Both the position numbers and the translations under genes were made by a program. A stretch of 64,000 bases of DNA from Dyadobacter fermentans DSM 18053 (lineage in GTDB: Bacteria > Bacteroidota > Bacteroidia > Cytophagales > Spirosomataceae), in assembly GCF_000023125.1 (NCBI RefSeq), contig NC_013037.1, positions 310,001 to 374,000 of the forward strand. The letters are read 5' to 3'. Under the pieces are notes generated by a model. That model searched no databases, was not told the DNA's origin, and was given only the letters and a program-made list of their open reading frames with translations. Positions 44,102 through 53,565 of the stretch are shown in pieces. Every line of letters begins with the position of its first letter. Position 1 is the stretch's first letter.

Positions 44102-46057
44102 TTATTCGAAACGGGCGTTCACGGTGATGCCAGGCCAGGAGTCGGTCCTGAACGGGCTTGCCGGGAAACCGTCGGTACTGAACAGGTTCGCATCTTCGGG
44201 CGCATCGGACCAGCCGTAACGCACCGCAGCCGGTTTGCTCACGTTGGGGCTTGAAATGACGACCTTGTTGCCCTGGATTTCCCCTTTGGCATAGTGAAAT
44301 ACTTTATCGTCGCCGGCAATCTCGAACCCTTTGAGGTAGCCGTAGCGGTCTTTGATCGTCAACCCGTTTTCTGCGTTTTTGAATGAAATAATGGCCTTGC
44401 TGCCGTCAACCTGCATTCCTTCGTACATCGGGGAGGCGTAAGGCATGTTCTGGCCGTAATCGTTTTTCAACGCCTGGGTAGCGAGGCGATGCGCCACGTC
44501 CTGTTTGTTGGTCGGGTGAATGTCGTTCGGGTTACCTACGTCGGTGGTAACGGCCATGCCTGTTTTAGGGAGGCTTAATGTGAGGTTTTGCGCTTCGCGC
44601 AGCTCGGCCCAGTTGCTGCCCTTGTTACTATCGCGATCGGTTCCGAAGCTGGATAGCTGCACCCAGTAGAACGAGAAGTCGTCGTTCCAAAGCTTGCGCC
44701 AGTCGTTGATCATGAGCGGGAACGACTGCCGGTACTGGTAGGCACGGCCCGCGTTGCTCTCGCCCTGATACCACAGCGTTCCGCGAATGCCGAACGGCAG
44801 CAGCGGGACGATCATCGCGTTGTAAATCGTGGTGCCTACATTGTTCATCAAATGCGCATACTCGTGCTTTTCGGCGAAAGCCGGCATGAGGTACCAATCT
44901 TTGGCAATGCTGATTTTGCGGTTGCTTTCTTCCACATACAACTCGCCGGCGGAGCCCATCAGTCCCGGCCCGAACCACGCTGCGCTTACCATATTGCCGG
45001 TTTTAATGGTGATGATATTCCTGCCGTCCTTCCACGTGTTGGCGGGCAGCTGGATCTTGCGGGGGCCTTTGGCAGCGCCTTCGTGCACGGGTTTGCCATT
45101 GATATACACCTCAACGGGCCCGTCGTTCTCAGCGAGCGAAAGCGTCGTCTGCTTTGATACCCAGTCTGCGGGTATGGTCACTTCTTTTGCCATGTAACCT
45201 CTGCCGCGGAAGCCCATCAGACCTTTCCAATCCCATTGGCCGACGCCGTCGGCGGTTTTTTGCCAGGTGGTCAAATCCACATCCGGGGCAATATATTTCT
45301 GTTCGTCCTCACGCGTGGGGTCGTACGAGGCGTTTTTGAAAAGCTGCTTTTTGAGTTTTTTGTCCATTACCGCGTCCGCTTCCTCCCATGTTTTGGGCAA
45401 ATTCTGTGCGTAACTGCGGAGCTCGTCGTTGCCCAGCATTGCTTCCTTGCTGATCCAGCCTTCGATTTGCGAGCCGCCCCACGACGAATGCAGGATGCCG
45501 ATCGGCACATTCAGTTTTTGGTGAATTTCGCGGGCAAAAAAGAAGCCTACCGCCGTGAATCCGCCCACCGTTTCGGCATTGGCGATCTTCCATTCTCCGG
45601 CTTTCAGGTCCTGCTCGGGTTGGAGCGTCACCAGGTGGTCGACGCGGAAGTGGCGGATTTGCGGGAAATCGGCATTTTTCCGCTCTTCCTCGTAATTTTT
45701 AGCTGCCGATACCGGCCATTCCATGTTCGACTGCCCGGAGCAAAGCCACACTTCGCCGATCAGCACGTCGTTCACGGCAGCATTGCCCGATTTGGCGGCT
45801 GCCTGCAAAGTATGCGGTCCGCCCGCTTCCAGTGCCTTGAAACTCACCTGCCATTTGCCTGTGGGATCGGCTTTTGCCTCCACCGTTTGCCCTGCCAGGG
45901 TTACTTTCACTTTTTCACTGGGTTTGCCCCATCCCCACACGGGAATCGGTTTTTGGCGTTGCAGCACGACATGGTCGGAGAACAGCCGGGCGAATTTGAC
46001 TTGCGCAAATGCGGAAGAAGTGCACGCGAGGAGCAGCAGTAACAGGATTCGTTTCAT
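44102..46057 (-). CDS. Secreted sialate O-acetylesterase-family enzyme
   Basis: The 651-residue protein has a Sec signal (MKRILLLLLLACTSSAFAQ) and the SGNH-type catalytic motif VWLCSGQSNMEWPVS at about residue 110. The second half of the catalytic site is near HPTNKQDVAHRLA. A galactose-binding-like insertion occupies about 245-375 (RGYMAKEVTIPADW, GPVEVYINGKPVHEG). Such enzymes remove O-acetyl groups from glycans. It is the first gene of a two-gene unit with the quinoprotein. Confidence 0.9.
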   Translation of the reverse strand: MKRILLLLLLACTSSAFAQVKFARLFSDHVVLQRQKPIPVWGWGKPSEKVKVTLAGQTVEAKADPTGKWQVSFKALEAGGPHTLQAAAKSGNAAVNDVLIGEVWLCSGQSNMEWPVSAAKNYEEERKNADFPQIRHFRVDHLVTLQPEQDLKAGEWKIANAETVGGFTAVGFFFAREIHQKLNVPIGILHSSWGGSQIEGWISKEAMLGNDELRSYAQNLPKTWEEADAVMDKKLKKQLFKNASYDPTREDEQKYIAPDVDLTTWQKTADGVGQWDWKGLMGFRGRGYMAKEVTIPADWVSKQTTLSLAENDGPVEVYINGKPVHEGAAKGPRKIQLPANTWKDGRNIITIKTGNMVSAAWFGPGLMGSAGELYVEESNRKISIAKDWYLMPAFAEKHEYAHLMNNVGTTIYNAMIVPLLPFGIRGTLWYQGESNAGRAYQYRQSFPLMINDWRKLWNDDFSFYWVQLSSFGTDRDSNKGSNWAELREAQNLTLSLPKTGMAVTTDVGNPNDIHPTNKQDVAHRLATQALKNDYGQNMPYASPMYEGMQVDGSKAIISFKNAENGLTIKDRYGYLKGFEIAGDDKVFHYAKGEIQGNKVVISSPNVSKPAAVRYGWSDAPEDANLFSTDGFPASPFRTDSWPGITVNARFE

Positions 46058-46157
46058 CGGAAGGCAAAGTTGTTTTTTGGTTACCTATAAATGCCGGATA
46101 TGGCCATATTCTACTGGAATAATGCGAGACCCGCATCCGGATTAGTGATTTTGGCCT

Positions 46158-46165
46158 TATTTTTG
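46158..46165 (+). promoter_or_regulatory. Possible -7 box for the glycosyltransferase at 46187
   Basis: TATTTTTG matches TAnnTTTG 21 bases before the ATG. No TTTG is seen at the -33 position, so the promoter is weakly supported. Confidence 0.35.
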
Positions 46166-46186
46166 GCCGCAATCCAAGTACAAGCC

Positions 46187-47101
46187 ATGATTTCCATCGT
46201 TATCTGCTCGGCCGATCCGACCGAGTTATCCAAAGTATCAGAAAATATCCGCCATACTGTGGGCGTCCCCCACGAAATAATCGCGATCGACAACCGCAGG
46301 GCAAGCCGGGGGATTTGCGACGTCTATAATGAAGGAGCGAATATGGCCAAATTCGACCTCGTGTGCTTCATGCACGAGGACATCGAAATACGGACCGAAA
46401 ACTGGGGAAGCGTCATTTCAGAAATCTTCGGGCGCGACCCGCAAATCGGCATTGTGGGAGTGGCCGGGGGCGGTTATAAGTCGCTGGCACCGGCTGGTTG
46501 GTACCAGCTGGAATTTCATTCGGAAGAAAGGTCCTACCAGAACGTCCTGCAAGGTTATAAGTACAATGAAAAGAAGGAACTGCATGCCTATCACAACCCG
46601 CGGAACGAGCGCCTCAGCCGGGTCGTGTGCGTGGATGGCCTCTGGTTTTGTACCCGTCGTGATATTGCGCTCCGCTTTCCGTTCGACGGCAAGGTGCTCA
46701 CCGGCTTTCACGGATACGACCTCGACTTCTGCCTCAATGTATTTCCGCATTATAAGATCATGGTCACCTACGACGTGCTGATGAAACACGCCTCAGAAGG
46801 CAATTTCAATAAGCAATGGCTGGACCATATCCTGAAACTGCACAAAAAATGGAGCTATGCGCTGCCGCTGACCACTTCCGTGATGCGCGGAAATGAAATG
46901 TACGATATCGAGAAGCGGTCATTTAAAGTACTTATCGAGCAGATGATGCGCTGGAAATACAGCTATTGGCAAATCCAGACAATGCTCTGGCACAGCGCCA
47001 AAACGCAGCAAATGCCCACCAAAGTGGTCTTTAAAGGTTTTCTTCACCTTTTAAAGTTATATCTACATATTCTTCCGTTTCCGGACGAGCAAAGAACCTA
47101 G
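46187..47101 (+). CDS. Family-2-like glycosyltransferase (PF13712 type)
   Basis: The ATG at 46187 (MISIVICSADPTELSKVSEN) opens into the nucleotide-sugar-binding strand; earlier starts add a non-homologous tail. The 304-residue protein has the small family-2 variant with VCFMHEDIEIRTENW (DxD-like acidic motif), GIVGVAGGGYKSL and FHGYDLDFCLNV. It has no transmembrane helices. Its last 71 bases overlap, on the opposite strand, the end of another glycosyltransferase gene (47031). It probably adds a sugar to a surface polysaccharide. Confidence 0.82.
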   Translation: MISIVICSADPTELSKVSENIRHTVGVPHEIIAIDNRRASRGICDVYNEGANMAKFDLVCFMHEDIEIRTENWGSVISEIFGRDPQIGIVGVAGGGYKSLAPAGWYQLEFHSEERSYQNVLQGYKYNEKKELHAYHNPRNERLSRVVCVDGLWFCTRRDIALRFPFDGKVLTGFHGYDLDFCLNVFPHYKIMVTYDVLMKHASEGNFNKQWLDHILKLHKKWSYALPLTTSVMRGNEMYDIEKRSFKVLIEQMMRWKYSYWQIQTMLWHSAKTQQMPTKVVFKGFLHLLKLYLHILPFPDEQRT

Positions 47102-48077
47102 CCCAGAGCAATTTGGCACGCAAACCCCAGATTTGGCGGTAAACGAAGCTGAACTTGCTGGATTTTTTATAAACGGGAATGAAATACAGCTGCTCGTAAT
47201 TGTCGCGGATAATGCCCGCATATTCAAATGAAAAGAACGATTCGAGGCGCTCTTCGAACAGCGAACGGAGCCGGTCGAGGAATGGCTGGTCGCGGTTCTT
47301 GTGGAACGAAGCGCACTGCTGCACCCATGCAAGGTCCCGTTTGAGCTTCTTGATGTCGCGGTTTTCATGGTAGTTTTTCCGGATCTTTTTCCGCTTGTTG
47401 AGAATGTCCGTCGAAGCCGTGGTATGCTGGCGGTACCGTACGAGCGTTTCGTTGATCACTTCAATGCTGCCGAGGTTGGCCGCCACGTAGGCGATCCAGT
47501 GATCGTGGAAATGGTCGGGGTTAAACGGCAGAAAATCATCACGCAGGTCGCGCTTGAAGAGAATGCTATGGCCGGATACGCAATTGAAATACAGAAAAAC
47601 CTTCGGATCATCGCCGCGGTAGAGGTGAATGATCTCCGACATTTTCCGTTTCCAGGTCATTTGCCGGCCCTGCTCGTCCATAAATGCCGAATCGTGGTAA
47701 ATGAGCAGGTTATCGCCGATTCCCGCTACCTGTTTGCTGATCTTTTCGAGGTCCCAGATGTCGTCCTGGTCGCATAGCGCAATATACTCGCCCTCGCACA
47801 GGCTGATCGCCTTCTCGAAATTCTTCACATAACCCAGGTTCGCCTCGTTTTCAAAAATCCTGAAAACCGGGTATTGCTCCGCGTAGCTGCGGAGGATTTC
47901 GCGCGAGCGGTCGCGGCTGCCGTCGTCCACCACCACAATCTCGATGTTCGGGTAAGTCTGGTTTACGAGCGAATCGAGCTGTTCGCCAAGGTACTTTTCG
48001 CCATTGTAAACACACAATGCGATCGAAACGAGCGGGTAGGGTGTGCTGGGAATATCAGATTCGGGTTGGTTGTTCAC
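47031..48077 (-). CDS. Family-2 glycosyltransferase (rhamnosyltransferase-like)
   Basis: The 348-residue protein starts with GTG at 48077 (MNNQPESDIPSTP). It has the family-2 fold: LVSIALCVYNGEKYLGEQLD, IVVVDDGSRDRS, YIALCDQDDIWDLEKI (DxD motif CDQDDIW) and GHSILFKRDLRDDFLPF. The GTG overlaps the preceding stop as GTGA, so translation is coupled to the upstream glycosyltransferase. Together with the ABC exporter it belongs to a cell-surface glycan cluster. Confidence 0.9.
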   Translation of the reverse strand: MNNQPESDIPSTPYPLVSIALCVYNGEKYLGEQLDSLVNQTYPNIEIVVVDDGSRDRSREILRSYAEQYPVFRIFENEANLGYVKNFEKAISLCEGEYIALCDQDDIWDLEKISKQVAGIGDNLLIYHDSAFMDEQGRQMTWKRKMSEIIHLYRGDDPKVFLYFNCVSGHSILFKRDLRDDFLPFNPDHFHDHWIAYVAANLGSIEVINETLVRYRQHTTASTDILNKRKKIRKNYHENRDIKKLKRDLAWVQQCASFHKNRDQPFLDRLRSLFEERLESFFSFEYAGIIRDNYEQLYFIPVYKKSSKFSFVYRQIWGLRAKLLWARFFARPETEEYVDITLKGEENL

Positions 48078-49009
48078 TTTCCTGTCATTTTAGCTTTCAC
48101 GCCCCATGCCTTTCGGAGCGCGTAAAAAAACTTGCTGGTATCCGACTTTTTCAGCAGCCGCAGCAAGGTATCGCGGTGTTTCCACACGAGTATTCCAAAC
48201 GCCGGGTCGAAAAAGCGGTCGTTGCGCCGGATGCTCTGGTTGTATAATGCATTGATCAGCCCGTGCGCCTGACCTGTGCATTGCCGTGCGCAAAGGTGGA
48301 GCCAGTTGCTTTCCTGTTCCAATGCCGCTGCTTTCTGGTCCGCGCTTTTCGCTACCTTTTTCAAGGCGAGGATATCGGTATTGTTGGTCGCATGCTGGCG
48401 GTATTTTACCAATGTTTCCGGCACAAAATCGATACTGCCCAGGCAGGCGGCGTTGAATGCAAGCCACTGGTCGTAATGGAAGTTACCCGGGAACGGCAGC
48501 GATTTTTGCAATACCTCTTTTTTTAACAAAATACTGTGGCCGGAAACGCAGTTCAAAAACAGGAACACTTCGGGCGCATTGCCGCGGTAGAAATTCAGCT
48601 TGTCCGAAATGCGGCGGTTCATGGAGCGGCCTTCGGCATTTACAAACTCGGAATCGTGGTACACCAGCGTGTGGTTGCCGATGAGCTGCACCTGTTTTTC
48701 CAGCTTTTCGGGATGCCAGATATCGTCCTGGTCGCAAATGGCGATGAGGTCACTTTGGCAAAGGCCCAGCGCCTTTTCGAAGTTTTTGTTATAACCGAGG
48801 TTTTGCCGGTTATAATGCAGGCTGATGCGCGCATCGCTTCCCGCATATTCTTCCAGAATGGCGCGTGTGGGATCGGTGGAGCCATCGTCCACCACCACCA
48901 GTTCCCAATGGGCATACCGCTGCGCCAGGATGGAATCCAGCTGCTCCCGGAGAAATGCGCTGCCATTATACGTGCACAGGGCAATGGATATCAGCGGCGG
49001 GTTTTCCAT
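48074..49009 (-). CDS. Family-2 glycosyltransferase
   Basis: The 311-residue protein closely resembles its downstream neighbour: ISIALCTYNGSAFLREQLDS, VVVDDGSTDPTRAI, LIAICDQDDIWHPEKLEKQ and SGHSILLKKEVLQKSLPFPG. The two genes probably arose by duplication. It starts on the base after the ABC exporter's stop codon (49010), and ends at the GTGA overlap with the next gene. Confidence 0.9.
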   Translation of the reverse strand: MENPPLISIALCTYNGSAFLREQLDSILAQRYAHWELVVVDDGSTDPTRAILEEYAGSDARISLHYNRQNLGYNKNFEKALGLCQSDLIAICDQDDIWHPEKLEKQVQLIGNHTLVYHDSEFVNAEGRSMNRRISDKLNFYRGNAPEVFLFLNCVSGHSILLKKEVLQKSLPFPGNFHYDQWLAFNAACLGSIDFVPETLVKYRQHATNNTDILALKKVAKSADQKAAALEQESNWLHLCARQCTGQAHGLINALYNQSIRRNDRFFDPAFGILVWKHRDTLLRLLKKSDTSKFFYALRKAWGVKAKMTGK

Positions 49010-50833
49010 TTACACATCGGTGAATTGCTGCATATCGATCAGGCGCTTGTACAGGCCGTCGCGCGCGATAAGCTCCGCATGGCTGCCCTGTTCGATGATC
49101 TTGCCCTCTTCCAGCACCAATATCGTGTCCGCATTCTGTATCGTGCTCAGGCGGTGTGCGATCACGAGCGACGTCCGGTTTTTCATCAGGTTGTTCAATG
49201 CTTCCTGCACCAATTTTTCCGATTCGGTGTCCAGTGCTGAGGTCGCTTCGTCGAGGAGCATGATCGGCGGGTTTTTCAAAACGGCCCTGGCGATGCAGAT
49301 ACGCTGTTTTTGTCCGCCAGAGAGTTTCATACCCCGGTCGCCGATGTTGCTGTAATAGCCATGCTCGGTGCCCATGATAAATTCGTGTGCATTGGCAATG
49401 CGGGCTGCGGCTTCCACCTGTTCCATGGTCGCATCCGGACTTCCGAAAGCGATGTTCTGGAATATGGTATCATTGAAAAGCATCGATTCCTGGTTCACCA
49501 GCCCGAACATCGACCACAGCGATTCTTGTTTGATATGCCGCACATCCACGCCGTCTATCAGCACGCGGCCTTCCGCCGTGTCGATAAACCGCGGCAGGAG
49601 GTCCATCAGAGTCGATTTTCCCCCGCCCGAAGGCCCCACGAGCGCCACCGTTTTGCCTTTTGGAATGGTTACATTAATCGATTGCAGGACCGGCCGTGCA
49701 GGGTAGGAGAACGAAACGTTTTCCAGCCGGATCGACTCGTTGAAGTTCCGCATTTCGATCGCGTCCGGTGCGTCCTGGATCTCCGGCTTTTCGTCGATCA
49801 GTTCGAGTACGCGTTCACCGGCTGCTATACCCGCGTGAATGGTGCTGAATGAATCCGTCAATGCTTTCGCAGGGCGCATTACCTGGGAGAAAATACCAAT
49901 GTAGGCCACAAATTTGGATACATCGAGGTCCGAATTGTTGTCGATAATGAGCGAGCCGCCGTACAAAACGATAATTGCGACCATCGTTACGCCGAGAAAT
50001 TCGGAAACGGGCGAGCTGAGCTGCTGGCGTTTGGCCATTTTCCTTCCGAGGTCGGAATAGCGGATATTTTCCGAGTGGAATTTGCTTTTGATATCTTCGG
50101 TCGCATTAAACGCCTTGATGATCTTGATGCCCGTAAGCGCCTCGTCGAGGTAGCTGATCATGAGGCCGAAGTAATGCTGCGCCAATGCGGCCTGCTCTTT
50201 CAGCCTTTTTACGATTTTTGAGATAAGGAATGCGGAAACGGGTATGACCAGGATGGCAAAAAACGTGAGTTTGGCCGAGGTAGCGAAAAGCATGAACACG
50301 TAAGCCAGCAACTGCATAGGTTCTTTAAAAACGACCTGCAAAGTGCTGGTGACCGAGAACTGTACGACACCCACGTCGGAGGCGATCTTTGAGATAATAT
50401 CCCCTTTGCGCTGGTTGCTGAAATAGCCCACGTGCAGGTTCATCACATTATCGAACACTTGCTTGCGCAGGTTGAGCAACGTGTGAATGCGGAGGTTTTC
50501 CATGATCCGCTGGGAGAAATATTTGAAGACATTCGAAAGCAGCACCGAGCCGACGATCACGGCGCACACGATCTGCAATGCACCATGCGGGCCGAAATGG
50601 AGGTTGGCCTGCTGCGCGTAGTAGTTGAGCATGCCGGTTGGATCGAGCCAGCCGTTTTCAGGCCTGGGGTCCAGCTCTCCGCCCTGGTTAAGGAAAAGCG
50701 TATTCAGGAGTGGCGCCAGCAGGGCCAGGTTCAATGTATTGAATACGACACCCAACAGAGTACAAATAATGTATGGGACAGCGAAACGGGCAATCGGTTG
50801 TGCAAAAGATAATAATCTGAGGTACGTTTTCAT
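49010..50833 (-). CDS. ABC exporter, fused permease and ATPase (MsbA type)
   Basis: The 607-residue half-transporter has six membrane segments in the first 340 residues and a nucleotide-binding domain with Walker A GPSGGGKST near residue 398, the signature MKLSGGQKQR near 505, Walker B IMLLDEATSALD and switch His in IAHRLSTI. MsbA-type transporters flip lipid-linked products. It is the first gene of the leftward unit with two glycosyltransferases, fitting export of a lipid-linked glycan. Confidence 0.93.
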   Translation of the reverse strand: MKTYLRLLSFAQPIARFAVPYIICTLLGVVFNTLNLALLAPLLNTLFLNQGGELDPRPENGWLDPTGMLNYYAQQANLHFGPHGALQIVCAVIVGSVLLSNVFKYFSQRIMENLRIHTLLNLRKQVFDNVMNLHVGYFSNQRKGDIISKIASDVGVVQFSVTSTLQVVFKEPMQLLAYVFMLFATSAKLTFFAILVIPVSAFLISKIVKRLKEQAALAQHYFGLMISYLDEALTGIKIIKAFNATEDIKSKFHSENIRYSDLGRKMAKRQQLSSPVSEFLGVTMVAIIVLYGGSLIIDNNSDLDVSKFVAYIGIFSQVMRPAKALTDSFSTIHAGIAAGERVLELIDEKPEIQDAPDAIEMRNFNESIRLENVSFSYPARPVLQSINVTIPKGKTVALVGPSGGGKSTLMDLLPRFIDTAEGRVLIDGVDVRHIKQESLWSMFGLVNQESMLFNDTIFQNIAFGSPDATMEQVEAAARIANAHEFIMGTEHGYYSNIGDRGMKLSGGQKQRICIARAVLKNPPIMLLDEATSALDTESEKLVQEALNNLMKNRTSLVIAHRLSTIQNADTILVLEEGKIIEQGSHAELIARDGLYKRLIDMQQFTDV

Positions 50834-51098
50834 TCTTGGATATATGGCATGCTCGCCGCACGCCGGAAGTAAAAATAGCCGAAACCGGATTTTTCGGAAT
50901 TAACGCGCAAATTAACGCTTATCTGGCGAAACAACTCTTCGGGGAGTCAATTAATTCCCGGAACGCCCCTGGTCAATACGATGCCGGGATGTGCGGAAAG
51001 GTTGGAAGATGGACGGCAGAAACAGGAAAAAACCGGACAACAGGCGCAGCCCCCAACTTTTTAACGGAAGTCGTTGTTCACCATAAAACGGCCAGCTA

Positions 51099-52286
51099 AT
51101 GATCACGAATCCCGATATTTTACCCATTGACACAGGCGATTCGGTGCCTGCAACCACCACTTACAAAGCAGCCCGTTCGGTAGCGGGGCTCGTAGCCAGC
51201 CATTTCGAGCGGCACCACGAGGCGGTTTCCAAGTACTACGAACAGGAGCTCGCCCCGCGTCCCGACCCGCGCATTATCGAAGCCATCATCGACACCACAT
51301 TCTGGGCAAGCCTGCGCCGCGAGGAGGGCCGTTCACCCACCGTGTCTATCGCCTACCTGCCGCCAGAAGCTGCCGAACACCCCTTGATTTTTGCCGAAAG
51401 GCTCACCCTCACGGCCAACACGCTTACCAAGCTCGCGCCGGCCGTGGAGCGCTCGGGCATACACCTGGGCGTATGGGAGGTGGATGGCGAGCTGCGTATC
51501 TGGGGCACCACGCGCGTGATTCCGGGCCTGTGTTTCGTGCTGGAAGTGATCGAGCCGGGAATGCTTGTGGTGAAGCACCGCAGGGTAGAAGGTTTCGGCA
51601 AATTTGTGAACGTGGCCGTGCTGAAAGGCGACCAGGTGAAGATCGTGAACGAAGAAAGCCGGAAGGTGAGAGATTGCCCGTCGCTGATCAATTCGCTTAT
51701 GGGCTTTTCATCCACTACATTATGGAGCGATTACCCGAACCTGCTCGTGCAGCTCGCGGCATCCATGCGCAGCCACGGCCGTGGCGGAATATTGCTGGTG
51801 GTGCCCAAAGGCAAGGAACGCTGGCGCGACTCGATCATTCACCCGATTACCTACGATGTGCAGCCGCCTTTCTCGGAACTGGCCGATCTGCACCGTAAAT
51901 ACGTGGAAGATCCCAACCCGATTACCTGGCAAAATCAGTTCAGCTCCGCCGTGCACAATATGGCCGGACTGACGGCCGTGGACGGCGCCACCATTATCAA
52001 CGACCGTTACGAGCTCCTCGCATTCGGGGCCAAGATAGGCCGGGCGGCGGCCGGTAAGCCGGTGGAAGAAATCCTGATCACCGAGCCGGTGATCGGCAAT
52101 ACGGCCAATGTAGTACACCCGGTGCAGAACGGTGGAACGAGGCATTTGTCGGCCGCGCAGTTTGTACACGATCAGCGCGATGCGATCGCCCTCGTGGCTT
52201 CGCAGGATGGCCGTTTTACGATATTTTCATGGTCGCAATGCGAAAAGATCGTGCAGGCCCACCGGGTGGACGCACTGCTGCTATGA
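51099..52286 (+). CDS. DACNV-like sensor fused to a diadenylate-cyclase (DAC) domain, putative
   Basis: The 395-residue protein has no membrane segment. The C-terminal domain (about 270-395) shows the two signature motifs of the DisA_N/DAC fold: D295-G296-A297 in AVDGATIINDRYELLAFGA, and T347-R348-H349 in GGTRHLSAAQFVHDQRDAIA. The final AIALVASQDGRFTIFSW fits the last DAC strands. The gap between the motifs is longer than in DisA. The N-terminal two thirds match the predicted sensor region named DACNV in such proteins. If active it would make c-di-AMP or a related nucleotide; activity is inferred. It is convergent with dinB, overlapping by 6 bases. Confidence 0.72.
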   Translation: MITNPDILPIDTGDSVPATTTYKAARSVAGLVASHFERHHEAVSKYYEQELAPRPDPRIIEAIIDTTFWASLRREEGRSPTVSIAYLPPEAAEHPLIFAERLTLTANTLTKLAPAVERSGIHLGVWEVDGELRIWGTTRVIPGLCFVLEVIEPGMLVVKHRRVEGFGKFVNVAVLKGDQVKIVNEESRKVRDCPSLINSLMGFSSTTLWSDYPNLLVQLAASMRSHGRGGILLVVPKGKERWRDSIIHPITYDVQPPFSELADLHRKYVEDPNPITWQNQFSSAVHNMAGLTAVDGATIINDRYELLAFGAKIGRAAAGKPVEEILITEPVIGNTANVVHPVQNGGTRHLSAAQFVHDQRDAIALVASQDGRFTIFSWSQCEKIVQAHRVDALLL

Positions 52287-53399
52287 GCCGAAGGGGAACA
52301 GTTCGAGCTGTTCGGGGTCTTTGTATTTGCGGTATTTCACTTCCGGTTCGTGGAAGTTGGACAATGAGATCCCCAGCAGCCGCACCGCTTTCCCTTCAAG
52401 ATCAAGCTTTTCGAGGAGCTGTTTTGCCGTGTCGGTGATGGTATCGAGGTCGCCGACGGGATGGGCAAAGGAATGGTTACGGGTGATTTGGGTAAAATCG
52501 CTGAACTTGACTTTCAATGTCACAGTGCGGCCTTTCAACTTTTTCGTTTCCAGCCTGTTCGCCACCGTTACGCCGATCCGGTCGAGCTCCTTGTTCATTT
52601 CGTCGGGCGTGGTGAGGTCGTAGGTAAATGTATCCTCGGCACCGAGCGACTTGGTTTCGCGGTGCGTTTGCACTTCCCGGTCGTCGATCCCGCGCACGAT
52701 GCGGTAGTAGAAATGGCCCGTCTTTCCAAAATGGTTTACCAGCTCTTCCTCCGTCAGTTTTTTGAGATCTGAACCCGTAAAAAGCTGCATTCCCTTCATT
52801 TTATCGGCGGTTACCTTGCCTACGCCGTGAAACTTCTCAACCGGCAACTGGTCCATGAAGCGCTCTATTTTGGAAGGGCCAATGAATGTGAGCCCGTTGG
52901 GCTTATGAATATCGGAAGCGATTTTGGCAACAAACTTATTGACCGACACGCCCGCCGAGGCGGTCAGGTGCAGCTCTTCCTGAATGGCCTGCTTGATCTG
53001 CTTCGCGATCTCCATTGCCGAGCCAATGCCCATTTTGTCTTCTGTAACATCGAGATAGGCCTCGTCGAGCGATAAAGGTTCTATGAGATCGGTATAGCGA
53101 GAAAAAATCTCCCGAATGCTTCTTGAAACTGATTTATAAACCTCGAACCGCGGATGCACGAATATGATCTGCGGACAAAGCTGAATGGCCTGCCGCGAGG
53201 GCATCGCCGAGCGCACCCCAAACTTCCGTGCCTCGTAACTGGCCGTTGCCACCACGCCCCGGCCGGTTGGAGAACCGCCCACGGCCAGCGGCTTGCCGCG
53301 GTATTCGGGGAAATCGCGCTGTTCCACCGACGCGTAAAATGCATCCATATCAATGTGGATGATTTTGCGAATGGGCTTTGGAATTGGCGTTTCCTGCAT
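52281..53399 (-). CDS. dinB: DNA polymerase IV (Y-family)
   Basis: The 372-residue protein has the Y-family core: IIHIDMDAFYASVEQRDF, VVATASYEARKFGV, and catalytic SLDEAYLDVTED (D112, E113 in the palm). The little-finger domain follows, and the protein ends QLELFPFGS, a typical clamp-binding tail QLxLF. It synthesises across lesions. Its stop overlaps by 6 bases the end of the DAC-like gene on the opposite strand. Confidence 0.96.
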   Translation of the reverse strand: MQETPIPKPIRKIIHIDMDAFYASVEQRDFPEYRGKPLAVGGSPTGRGVVATASYEARKFGVRSAMPSRQAIQLCPQIIFVHPRFEVYKSVSRSIREIFSRYTDLIEPLSLDEAYLDVTEDKMGIGSAMEIAKQIKQAIQEELHLTASAGVSVNKFVAKIASDIHKPNGLTFIGPSKIERFMDQLPVEKFHGVGKVTADKMKGMQLFTGSDLKKLTEEELVNHFGKTGHFYYRIVRGIDDREVQTHRETKSLGAEDTFTYDLTTPDEMNKELDRIGVTVANRLETKKLKGRTVTLKVKFSDFTQITRNHSFAHPVGDLDTITDTAKQLLEKLDLEGKAVRLLGISLSNFHEPEVKYRKYKDPEQLELFPFGS

Positions 53400-53565
53400 C
53401 GGACGGGCTATTTTTCTGCTAAAAGCGGATTATGTCAATTAAAAACAAATTAAATAGCAATGCATTCGCATCATGCGGCACTTTTTTTTCGTAGTACATG
53501 AATAAATCCGCAGGCTCTATGTAACTAGCGGGCCATTCGTTTTACTCAGTGTTCGGAAACTCTCG

